DNA of 15,164 bases from Bacteroidales bacterium UBA1800 (GTDB taxonomy: Bacteria; Bacteroidota; Bacteroidia; Bacteroidales; VadinHA17): assembly GCA_002319915.1 (NCBI GenBank), contig DCFQ01000066.1:79703-94866 (forward strand), in the 5' to 3' direction. Shown one piece after another: positions 1 to 7,700 of the stretch. How positions within the stretch are numbered: position 1 is the first letter of the stretch; each line of letters starts with the position of its first letter. The notes under the pieces were generated by a model. That model worked only from the letters and a program-made list of their open reading frames with translations. It did no database searches and was not told where the DNA came from. A program made the position numbers and the translations under genes.

Positions 1-25
1 ACAGACTTTACAGACTTTACAGACT
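1..25. repeat. 9-bp tandem repeat just upstream of kbl
   Basis: The unit acagacttt is present twice perfectly and a third time as its first seven bases, and it runs off the left edge of the window, so the full copy number is unknown. It ends 7 bases before the kbl start codon and therefore probably lies in the kbl leader or at the end of the preceding intergenic space. No Shine-Dalgarno sequence is visible between it and the ATG. Short tandem repeats of similar style lie in the gaps at 4221-4320 and 13204-13266. Confidence 0.7.
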
Positions 26-32
26 AACCACC

Positions 33-1223
33 ATGTATACACAATTTAAAAACCATCTGCTCAGCACGATTGCTGAGATAACTGAAGCCGGTTTGTATAA
101 GAATGAACGGATAATCGTTTCACCGCAGGGTGCGGAGATAGAACTGAACACCGGGCATAAGGTTCTCAACTTCTGCGCAAACAACTACCTCGGGCTGTCG
201 AACAACCAGAAGCTGGTCGATGCCGCCAAAGAGGCCCTGCACAGCCATGGTTATGGCATGTCGTCGGTGCGGTTCATCTGCGGGACCACGGATCTTCACA
301 AGGAGCTTGAAAGGAAGATCGCCGGGTTTTTCGGCACTGAGGATACTATCCTTTATGCAGCCTGTTTTGATGCCAACGGAGGCGTGTTTGAGCCGCTGCT
401 TTCTGAGGATGATGCCATAATCTCGGATGCCCTTAACCATGCTTCGATCATCGACGGGGTAAGGCTCTGCAAGGCCCAGAGGTACCGGTATGCAAATGCC
501 GATATGGCAGATCTGGAAAAACAGCTTCAGCAGGCGATGCAGCAGCGGTTCCGGCTCATCGTGACCGACGGGGTCTTTTCGATGGACGGCAATGTCGCTC
601 CCGTCGACAGGATAGCAGCCCTTGCCGAAAAGTACGATGCCATGGTGATGATAGATGAATCTCATTCTGCAGGAGTGGTCGGAAGGACAGGCCGCGGCGT
701 CACTGAGCTCTTTAACCTGCAGGGAAGGATCGAGATCATCACCGGTACCCTCGGGAAAGCATTCGGAGGAGCAATCGGCGGATTTACCACGGGTAAAAAG
801 GAGATCATCGAACTGCTCAGGCAGAGGTCGCGCCCATACCTCTTCTCGAATTCGATCCCGCCGCTGGTGGCGGCTGCAGGGATCAGGATGATCGATATGA
901 TGACCGAAACAAATGAACTCCAGGATAAGCTTCACAGGAATTCGGAATACTTCATTGAAAGGATGACAAGTCTCGGCTTTGATATAAAGCCCACAAAATC
1001 TGCTATTTGTGCAGTAATGCTCTATGATGCCAGGCTATCCCAGGAGTTTGCCGCAGGCCTCCTTGACGAAGGCATTTATGTCACGGGATTTTATTACCCT
1101 GTGGTGCCGAAGGGAGAAGCAAGGATCAGGGTTCAGCTTTCGTCAGGCCATGAAACCGCGCACCTCGATAAGGCGATCGGGGCATTTGAAAAGATCGGGA
1201 GAAAACTGGGAGTGCTGAAATAG
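33..1223 (+). CDS. kbl: Glycine C-acetyltransferase (2-amino-3-ketobutyrate CoA ligase)
   Basis: This is a cytoplasmic PLP enzyme of the alpha-oxoamine synthase family. It converts 2-amino-3-ketobutyrate plus CoA to glycine plus acetyl-CoA, the second step of threonine degradation after threonine dehydrogenase. The 396-aa length matches the family (about 398 in E. coli). Visible motifs are NYLGLS near residue 51, GTTDLHKELE near 84, SDALNHASIIDG with His136, MIDESHSAGVVG with the PLP-contacting Asp208, and TGTLGKAFGG with the Schiff-base Lys242. A conserved C-terminal segment with RIRVQLSSGH follows. The ATG at 33 gives the expected N-terminus, and no upstream SD is seen, which is normal for Bacteroidota. 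The usual partner, an L-threonine dehydrogenase gene, is not in the window and may lie to the left. Related 8-amino-7-oxononanoate synthase (BioF) is less likely, because the N-terminal and RFICGTTDLH segments read as Kbl. Confidence 0.95.
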   Translation: MYTQFKNHLLSTIAEITEAGLYKNERIIVSPQGAEIELNTGHKVLNFCANNYLGLSNNQKLVDAAKEALHSHGYGMSSVRFICGTTDLHKELERKIAGFFGTEDTILYAACFDANGGVFEPLLSEDDAIISDALNHASIIDGVRLCKAQRYRYANADMADLEKQLQQAMQQRFRLIVTDGVFSMDGNVAPVDRIAALAEKYDAMVMIDESHSAGVVGRTGRGVTELFNLQGRIEIITGTLGKAFGGAIGGFTTGKKEIIELLRQRSRPYLFSNSIPPLVAAAGIRMIDMMTETNELQDKLHRNSEYFIERMTSLGFDIKPTKSAICAVMLYDARLSQEFAAGLLDEGIYVTGFYYPVVPKGEARIRVQLSSGHETAHLDKAIGAFEKIGRKLGVLK

Positions 1224-1228
1224 GACCC

Positions 1229-3859
1229 TTACCCGCACTTTGATGATCCGCAGTCTTTGCAGATCAGGCACCCTTCTTCATACACAAGGTTATCGGAACC
1301 GCATTCCCCGCATTTCCCTTTTGCCTTGGTGCCGTTCGGGATATATTTCTTGAGAGCCCTTTCCACCCCGTTCTTCCAGTTGTTGATCGACTCACTGTCG
1401 AGCTTCAGCGACTGCACGAGGTTCACTACGTCCTGGATCGGCATTTCATGTCGCAGGACCCCGGAGATCAGCTTTGCATAATTCCAGAACTCAGGCTTGA
1501 ACATATGCGAAAGACCTTCAATGGTCTTCTTGTATCCGTATTTGTCGGTGTACTGGAAATCGTACCGGGTCCTGTCGTCCTCCATCCTGACCTTTATGAT
1601 CTTTCCCTTTAGGATCGTTTTTGGTATCGGGAAAGTCTCCTCGTCAGCCAGCCCGGTGAATATCTCGTAGGGTCTTCCTTCCTTAAGGCCGACGAATGCG
1701 AGCCATTTCTCCTCGTTTATATTGAACCTTATCACATCGCAGTCGAGCACCTTTGGGCGCCTGGGCCTTTCCTGGCGGATATCATTTTTGCCTGCAATAA
1801 GGACCCCGCTCCTTGATCCGTCGCGGTAAACAGTGGCTCCCTTGCATCCCGATTTCCATGCCGTAAGGTAAAGCTCGCTGACGAGATCTTCCTTCACATC
1901 CGACGGGAGGTTTATGGTGACGCTGATGGAATGATCGACCCATTTCTGAATTGCTCCCTGCATCCTTACCTTTGCAATCCAGTCGACATCGTTGGCTGTG
2001 GCCTTATAATATGGTGATTTTGCAATTATTGCGTTGATCTCATCGTCGCTCATCTTCATCACCTTTTCAGGATCATAATTGTTCACTTTGAGCCAGTCGA
2101 TGAACTTATGGTGAAACACATTGAATTCCTCCCAGGAGTCACCCACCTCATCCTTGAATGTCACCTTGACATCTTTATCGTTCGGGTTCACCTTTCTCCT
2201 TCGCTTGTAGAATACTGAAAAGATCGGCTCGATGCCCGATGTTGTCTGGGTCATCAGGCTTGTCGTCCCTGTGGGGGCTATCGTGAGAAGGGCAATGTTC
2301 CTTCTCCCGTATTTGACCATATTGCTGTACATCACGGGATCAGCTTCCCTGAGCCGCTGGATGAACGGGTTGTTCTTTTCGCGCTCCGAATCGTAGATTG
2401 TGAACGGGCCCCTCTCCTTTGCCAGGTAGGTAGATGATTTATATGCCTCCAGTGCGAGGGTCTTATGAACATCTACCGAGAAGTTGGTGGCCTCTTCGCT
2501 TCCGTATCTTAGCCCCAGGGCAGCCAGCATGTCGCCCTCGGCAGTGATTCCGATGCCGGTACGCCTTCCCTGCAGCGATTTTTTTCTGATGTTCTTCCAG
2601 AGATTCTTTTCAACATGCTTGAGCTCCTCCGATTCAGGATCGCCTTCGATTTTGGCGATGATAGCATCGATCTTTTCAAGCTCGAGATCGATTATGTCAT
2701 CCATCATTCTCTGTGCAAGACCGACATGCTCCTTGTAGAGTTCGAAGTTGAATGAAGCGTTTTTGGTGAACGGGTTATCCACATAGCTGCAGAGGTTGAT
2801 TGCCAGCAGCCTGCAGGAATCGTAGGGGCACAGGGGTATTTCACCGCACGGATTGGTTGAAACCGTTGCAAATCCCATGTCGGCATAGCAGTCCGGAACA
2901 CTCTCACGGATGATCGTGTCCCAGAAGAGCACTCCGGGTTCAGCCGATTTCCAGGCGTTATGGATTATCTTGTTCCACAACAGGCTGGCATCTATATCTT
3001 TCTTGAATGCGGGATTCAGGGAGTTTATGGGATATTGCTGCCTGAAGCTGCTGTTCGATTCGACAGCTTTCATGAATTCGTCGGTCAGCTTGACAGAAAC
3101 ATTTGCTCCCGTTACTTTCCCGCTTTCAAGCTTCGCATCAATGAATTTCCCGCTGTCGGGGTGCTTAATCGATATCGAGAGCATCAGTGCCCCGCGCCGG
3201 CCATCCTGGGCCACCTCCCTCGTAGAGTTTGAATATCTTTCCATGAATGGAACGACCCCTGTCGAGGTGAGCGCGCTGTTAAGGACGGGTGTTCCCTTTG
3301 GCCTGATGTGCGAAAGGTCGTGCCCCACCCCGCCGCGTCGCTTCATGAGTTGCACCTGCTCCTGGTCGATCTTCATTATCCCCCCGTAGGAATCGCTCAA
3401 CCCGTCATTTCCGATAACGAAACAGTTCGACAGTGAGGCGATCTGGTAGTCATTCCCGATCCCGGTCATCGGTCCGCCTTGCGGGACTATATATTTGAAA
3501 TCCTTCAGCACACCGTAAATAAGCTCTTCGGGAAGCGGGTTCTTGTATTTAAGCTCGACCCTGTGAATCTCCCTGGCAAGCCTGCGATGCATGTCGTCGG
3601 GGGTCTTTTCGTAAAGGTTGCCGAATGAATCCTTAAGCGCATACTTATTTGCCCAGACCCGCGCGGCAAGCTCATCTCCGTTGAAATAAGCTATGCTTGC
3701 CTCTACGGCTTCATCATGAGTGTAAGTGGTCTTTTCCGTCTTTTTTTCCACCTCTTTTATCTCTTCCTTCGCCACGTTTCTTTTTCCTTTCTCTGATGAA
3801 TCAGCTTCAATAGGTTTTTCTGAAGCAATAACCGATTCCTGAACAAATAGTTCTGCCAT
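1229..3859 (-). CDS. nrdJ: Adenosylcobalamin-dependent (class II) ribonucleoside-diphosphate reductase
   Basis: This enzyme reduces ribonucleotides to deoxyribonucleotides with adenosylcobalamin as radical source, so it needs no oxygen and no separate small subunit. The 876-aa product begins with a charged Lys/Glu-rich extension (about residues 1-45), then the reductase N-terminal domain (about 46-130) and the ten-stranded barrel. Catalytic residues are visible: Cys146 in LSNCFV, the NPCGE motif with Asn336, thiyl-radical Cys338 and Glu340, and Cys349 as partner of Cys146. The 338/349 spacing of 11 equals that of the Thermotoga NrdJ pair. TIAPTGTTSL (527-535) is the phosphate-binding segment. 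The C-terminus (850-875) has cysteines at 850, 853, 864, 867, 870 and 875, forming the zinc-ribbon/redox tail of the NrdJ_Z type. The start at 3859 is the only ATG that retains the N-terminus. The 3' end abuts kbl tail-to-tail. A long AT-rich leader lies upstream. Dependence on B12 implies synthesis or uptake elsewhere in the genome. Confidence 0.95.
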   Translation of the reverse strand: MAELFVQESVIASEKPIEADSSEKGKRNVAKEEIKEVEKKTEKTTYTHDEAVEASIAYFNGDELAARVWANKYALKDSFGNLYEKTPDDMHRRLAREIHRVELKYKNPLPEELIYGVLKDFKYIVPQGGPMTGIGNDYQIASLSNCFVIGNDGLSDSYGGIMKIDQEQVQLMKRRGGVGHDLSHIRPKGTPVLNSALTSTGVVPFMERYSNSTREVAQDGRRGALMLSISIKHPDSGKFIDAKLESGKVTGANVSVKLTDEFMKAVESNSSFRQQYPINSLNPAFKKDIDASLLWNKIIHNAWKSAEPGVLFWDTIIRESVPDCYADMGFATVSTNPCGEIPLCPYDSCRLLAINLCSYVDNPFTKNASFNFELYKEHVGLAQRMMDDIIDLELEKIDAIIAKIEGDPESEELKHVEKNLWKNIRKKSLQGRRTGIGITAEGDMLAALGLRYGSEEATNFSVDVHKTLALEAYKSSTYLAKERGPFTIYDSEREKNNPFIQRLREADPVMYSNMVKYGRRNIALLTIAPTGTTSLMTQTTSGIEPIFSVFYKRRRKVNPNDKDVKVTFKDEVGDSWEEFNVFHHKFIDWLKVNNYDPEKVMKMSDDEINAIIAKSPYYKATANDVDWIAKVRMQGAIQKWVDHSISVTINLPSDVKEDLVSELYLTAWKSGCKGATVYRDGSRSGVLIAGKNDIRQERPRRPKVLDCDVIRFNINEEKWLAFVGLKEGRPYEIFTGLADEETFPIPKTILKGKIIKVRMEDDRTRYDFQYTDKYGYKKTIEGLSHMFKPEFWNYAKLISGVLRHEMPIQDVVNLVQSLKLDSESINNWKNGVERALKKYIPNGTKAKGKCGECGSDNLVYEEGCLICKDCGSSKCG

Positions 3860-3930
3860 AGCGTTAAAATTCAGTTAGTCCTTGATAATGTTGAGGTTAA
3901 ACAGCCACTGGTGTTAAAAGCGGGTAATCG

Positions 3931-3961
3931 CTAAATTACATGAGCACCAAGCTGAATCCAA
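3931..3961 (-). promoter_or_regulatory. Candidate nrdJ promoter (Bacteroidetes type)
   Basis: Read on the minus strand, TTGG (3961-3958) is followed after 19 bases by TAATTTAG (3938-3931). This resembles the Bacteroidetes vegetative consensus TTTG-N19-21-TAnnTTTG, with one mismatch in each box. It would give a leader of roughly 65-70 bases to the nrdJ ATG. The region is AT-rich, so a chance match is quite possible. Confidence 0.25.
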
Positions 3962-4021
3962 GACAAACTTTTCAAGTTTATTAACATTTGACATCTTAGT
4001 TATTAACTGACAGTTTTTCTG

Positions 4022-4079
4022 TTGATTATCAGCTATATAACTCATTGTAAATGCAAACAGTTTAACAACGGATAATCAA
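4022..4079. repeat. Spaced 9-bp inverted repeat upstream of nrdJ
   Basis: ttgattatc at 4022-4030 is the exact reverse complement of gataatcaa at 4071-4079, with 40 bases between. It lies some 160-220 bases upstream of the nrdJ start. It could be a pair of binding sites for a regulator or one side of an RNA structure. It does not match the NrdR box pattern as I remember it. AT-richness raises the chance of coincidence. Confidence 0.35.
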
Positions 4080-4220
4080 AAACATTAATAATCTGAGTGT
4101 TAAAAACCCGGGGTAAAAAATACCACTTATTAACTGAGAACAGGATCCGCATGATGATTTATAATGAAAAAACGGATTAGAAGAGTCAGGACTTCCGGTC
4201 GGCTGGTCTGCTGGTTTAAA

Positions 4221-4252
4221 GGTTAACTGGTTGTCTGGTTAACTGGTTGTCT
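4221..4252. repeat. 16-bp perfect tandem duplication
   Basis: The unit ggttaactggttgtct occurs at 4221-4236 and again without spacer at 4237-4252. The flanks (ggctggtctgctggttta before, tcttgttagcctgtttg after) contain decayed ctggtt/cttgtt relatives, so the array may once have been longer. Confidence 0.8.
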
Positions 4253-4278
4253 TCTTGTTAGCCTGTTTGCCGGACTTT

Positions 4279-4320
4279 ATCACGAATCACAAATCACGAA
4301 TCACAAATTACAAATCAAAT
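4279..4320. repeat. 14-bp (7+7) tandem repeat, aatcacR heptamer family
   Basis: The unit atcacgaatcacaa occurs perfectly at 4279-4292 and 4293-4306, followed by a degenerate third copy (4307-4320). Each unit is two near-identical heptamers (aatcacg and aatcaca), so the basic period is seven. It lies within 30 bases of the 16-bp duplication and outside any gene. Confidence 0.8.
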
Positions 4321-4355
4321 CGAGGCCGAATGGGGATAATTTTTGTCGTTGCCAC

Positions 4356-4484
4356 ATATTGGTAGCCTTAATAAAGATCATGGTTATGCGCCGGTACTGG
4401 TATTTAACACTTAACAAGGAAAATCTTCCGGCGCACAATCAGGAACTAACTCATCTTCTACCAATATTTAGCCTCTACGAGGCT
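4356..4484. repeat. Nested inverted repeat, possible structured RNA or MITE-like relic
   Basis: Three complementary arm pairs nest in order. These are atattggta (4356-4364) with taccaatat (4459-4467), a perfect 9-bp pair; aagat (4374-4378) with atctt (4453-4457); and tggttatgcgccgg (4381-4394) with ccggcgcacaatca (4428-4441), which has 12 Watson-Crick pairs, one G-T and one mismatch. A 33-base loop lies at 4395-4427. A separate hairpin, agcctc-tac-gaggct, follows at 4470-4484. Ordered nesting of several arms is unlikely by chance and suggests selection for an RNA fold or the remains of a palindromic mobile element. No target-site duplication is visible. Strand and function are unknown. Confidence 0.45.
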
Positions 4485-4558
4485 TATGCCGATTATGATC
4501 ATTTGGTGCGGAGTAAGTCCCCGCCGGGTTGTGGAGTACGATGACAGATGGTCTTAAG

Positions 4559-4630
4559 CCCCCCTCCAGGGGGGTTGGGGGAGGCGCCCGGGTGGGGTTG
4601 GGAGGCCGCCCCCTTCAGGGGGCCGGGGGG
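4559..4630. repeat. GC-rich double palindrome, copy 1 of a dispersed repeat
   Basis: Two hairpins lie in a G-rich stretch: six C, tcca, six G (4559-4574), and five C, ttca, five G (4609-4622) followed by cc and six G. The second half recurs at 13172-13194 with a single inserted base. Both copies lie downstream of genes: after the TonB receptor stop, and in the convergent gap after the C1 peptidase. From general knowledge, similar cccccttcaggggg-type palindromes are scattered between genes in many Bacteroidota genomes. That they are the same family is inference. Confidence 0.7.
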
Positions 4631-4659
4631 CGTTCGGGTCTCCGGTGTGGTGGGTGGCG

Positions 4660-4699
4660 TAATAAATAAGAAAAGGGTGCCCCTTCCGGAACACCCTTT
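4660..4699 (-). terminator. Intrinsic terminator of the TonB receptor gene
   Basis: Arms aaagggtg (4672-4679) and cacccttt (4692-4699) form an 8-bp stem around a 12-base loop. Read on the minus strand the second arm runs straight into a T-rich tract (ttttcttatttatt, 4674 down to 4661), the standard layout of a Rho-independent terminator. It starts about 25 bases beyond the receptor stop codon. Confidence 0.8.
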
Positions 4700-4724
4700 A
4701 ATGAATTATAAAAAAACCTAAGTT

Positions 4725-7700
4725 TCAGAATATTAGCCTGATCCCCATAAGGCAACCCCATGTGCTCGAGGTGTTTACGTTAGGCGTGAGGAACGTCTTG
4801 GTCCTGAATTCTTCAACACTGTTCGAATTGAGCCTGTAAACGGGCTCGGTGGATGCTGTTCCCTTTGTAACAACAGTGAGCGGGCGGACGTTGTCATAAC
4901 TTGCGAGAGGATTGTAATAATATGCTCCCCAGTTATGATATTCCCTCGAGATGCCGGTCCTGTAGAAGAAATTGTCGAGTGCATTGCCGATATTCAGCAG
5001 GTCGATGCTGAACTGGACGGTATACTTCCTGTTCGTCCCGAGATTTGAATAGATATCCTCGATGAACTTAAGGTCGAGCCTGTGCAGCCACGGCTGTACG
5101 ACCCCAAACCGTTCAGCATACTGGCCCTTGTGGTTCCTGAGGTATTTATTCGATGAGACATAGTCCCAGAATGCTGCCTGCTCGGATGTTGCCGACATAT
5201 TCTTGTAAGGAGCAAAGTTAATCTCATCCTTGGATGCCGGGATGTACATCAGGTCGGATGAGATCCCGTCGCCGTTCAGGTCATTCGAATATGTATATGA
5301 CCACCTGCCGGTCTGGTAACCCTGGTAAACGAGCGAAACGGTGGTTGCGAACATCTTGCCATACTCGATCCTGTAGGAGAAGTTGCCGATGACCTTATGC
5401 GGAACTGCGAACCCTGAATAGCTCAGTCCCGGATCGTTTAGGCTTCCGACGGCGGTGTTGGATGAGAATGCTGAATATGCGTTAGATCCGGGATTGGTTG
5501 TCACGTCCTTGGCCATTGTGTATGTATAGGCAAGCATGCCTGACAAACCATTTGTGAAGTTCTTGATGAGCTGACCGGTGAAGGAGTACTGGAATCCCTT
5601 GTTCGTATTCCTGAGCTCCATTGCGCTCGAGATATTGCTGAGCACCTTGCTGGCTGTCAAGTACGGGCGACGGTCGGGACCTGCCATCCATCCTGCGATG
5701 GGGGCTTCGTTGATATTCACCTGCTTGATTGCATTGATGTCTTTTGAGAACATTGCTTCACCGGTGAACACCATATTCCATGGAAGCTCGACGTCAAACC
5801 CGATGCTTGAGCGCCAGACCTGGGGCAGCTTGAAGTCCTTGCCAACCTCAGCCAGCGATGAACCGCTGGGCAGGGTGCTCGGGCCCTGCGGGAAGAGATC
5901 GGGCCTGCTGGTTATGAATTCCTTGTAATCAGGATGGAATGCGAGCCCGTTAAGATTTGCATTCCCGGGGCCCCATCCGATTTCCGGGACCTGGATCATC
6001 CCGGAGTTGGTAGGCTGGTTGGTAAACCAGACAAAAGGCAGCAATCCTGTGAAGACTCCGGTTCCGCCGCGTACCTTGAAGGAACGGTTCCCGAAAACAT
6101 CCCAGTTGAAGCCGGCCCTCGGCGAAATGATCACGCGGGATTTCGGCCATGAGCCGACATCCATTTTCTGGTTGTCCCTGAATGAGAGATCGGAAATTGC
6201 CGGGTTGTTCTGCATATCATTCAGGTAGAATGCCCTCTCAAGCCTCAGGCCATAGGTAACTTTCAGGTTAGGCAGTGCCACCCATTCATCCTGGGCATAA
6301 ATGCCTCCGAAGCCGAATGAGAGGTCAGCACCCGGGGCATCATTACCGTTGTAACCGTAGGTAACACCGAAGCCGATCGGGTTTGCGCCGGAAATAAAGT
6401 CATCGACGGAGTTGTACCTGTAATATGAGGTCCCTTCACGGATGTATGAATTCAGGAAGAACATATGATCGTATGAAGCCCCTACAGTAAGGGTGTGCCT
6501 GTTGAGGGTGATCGAAAGGTTGTCGGTGATGCTCAGGGTTTTGTTCACCACGTTGTTATGATATGTGAAAAGCTCATACCCGAACGACATGTACTGATCG
6601 CCGTCCTTCCAGATGTCAACGAACGGGAAGTAGTCGGAATTGCTGGTCCTGGTATCCTGGATGTAAGTATAGCTGGCCAGGAGCTTGTTGGAGAACTGGT
6701 TTGCAAATGTACTGTTAAGTTCACCGGTGATCGACTTGACGGTGTTCTTGAATCCGTAAAATGCATTCGAGAATGCGAGCGACTGGCTGCTGATACGGCC
6801 CGAGTTTCTTGCGAGGTTGGGCGGTCCGCTGTTTGCATTCGTTTGCTGGTCGGATGTTCCGACAACATCATTGTACCTGAGGGTGAATTTGTTGTTCTGG
6901 TTGATATTCCAGTCAATCCTTGCAAGTATCTTGTGGTTTTGGTTATGGAAAGGATCGAAATCCTTGTATTTTCCAGGGTCATATTTATAATGTGATACGA
7001 GGAAATCCTTTACCCGTGCAAGATCGGCCTCGGTGGTCCTCGATATCATTTTCTCAGTGACTGCGACGCCGTCGGTGCTGGGTTTCCAGTCAACACCCGG
7101 TATCGATACCTTTTCAAATTCCCCGTTAAGGAAGAAGAAGAGCTTGTCCTTTATAATCGCTCCGCCGATCCTTGCCCCGAAGGTCTGCTGGCTCCTTGTG
7201 TTGGCTCCGGCCACCTTGTTTCCGGCAACCTTTGCACCGGTAAAGCTCTTCGGCCTGAGGAAGGTGTAAACCGATCCCTTAAGGGAATTGTCGCCGCTCC
7301 TTGTCACTGCATTGATGCTTGCACCGGTGAACTGTGACATCCTGATATCATACGGTGCGACATTTACAGATACCTCCTCGATTGCGTCGAGTGAGATCGG
7401 CTGAGCCTCACCGCCCGGAAGCGGATTGCTGCTGAGTCCGAAATTATTGTTGAATGCAGCGCCGTCGATCGTTATGGTGTTGAAGCGGCCGTCGCGGCCT
7501 CCGAAGGAGTTGCCCTGGGCCTGAGGGCTGAATTTTGTAAAGTCGGTGATTGCCCTGGATATGCTCGGGTAGACATTCAGGTCGCGGTTGCTGACGTTTG
7601 TCTGCGGACCGGACCGTTCGGAACTCAGAATCGAGTTCTTCAGCCCGCCGGTAACCACAACCTCCTCGAGGGTTTTCGTGGCTTCCCCAAGCTGGGCATC

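Larger units (their letters stand above)
3860..4724. other. Gene-free island between nrdJ and the TonB receptor gene
   Basis: No convincing protein gene is seen across 865 bp. From the nrdJ side it holds four kinds of sequence. First is AT-rich DNA (about 3860-4180) with three copies of ttattaac (3978, 4000, 4127) and a 9-bp inverted repeat (4022-4030 with 4071-4079). Second are short tandem repeats (4221-4252 and 4279-4320). Third is a nested inverted repeat (4356-4467) with a following small hairpin. Fourth is a G/C-rich double palindrome (4559-4630), then the receptor gene terminator. The island contains nrdJ upstream sequence on one side and receptor downstream sequence on the other, with the unexplained middle part separating them. 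A 61-codon TTG-started frame (4359-4544) covers the inverted repeat and is probably not a gene. Confidence 0.7.

Noticed and set aside
120..935. 271-codon antisense frame inside kbl
   Set aside because: It is a shadow frame of a well-conserved gene, rich in His, Arg, Cys and Pro, with no recognisable domain.
3860..4140. A cobalamin riboswitch upstream of the B12-dependent nrdJ
   Set aside because: A GCCACTG string at 3904-3910 recalls part of the B12 riboswitch core, but it is on the opposite strand to nrdJ and the other conserved boxes are missing on both strands.
4279..4320. A CRISPR array
   Set aside because: The repeats are only 14 bases long, directly adjoining, with no spacers and no cas genes nearby.
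4359..4544. A 61-codon open frame in the gene-free island
   Set aside because: It starts with TTG (the first ATG is at 4380), shows no ribosome-binding site or recognisable domain, and spans the arms of an inverted repeat that constrains its sequence. It is better explained as non-coding structure.
6495..6995. 166-codon plus-strand frame inside the TonB receptor gene
   Set aside because: It lies wholly within a clearly coding receptor barrel on the other strand and shows no family features.
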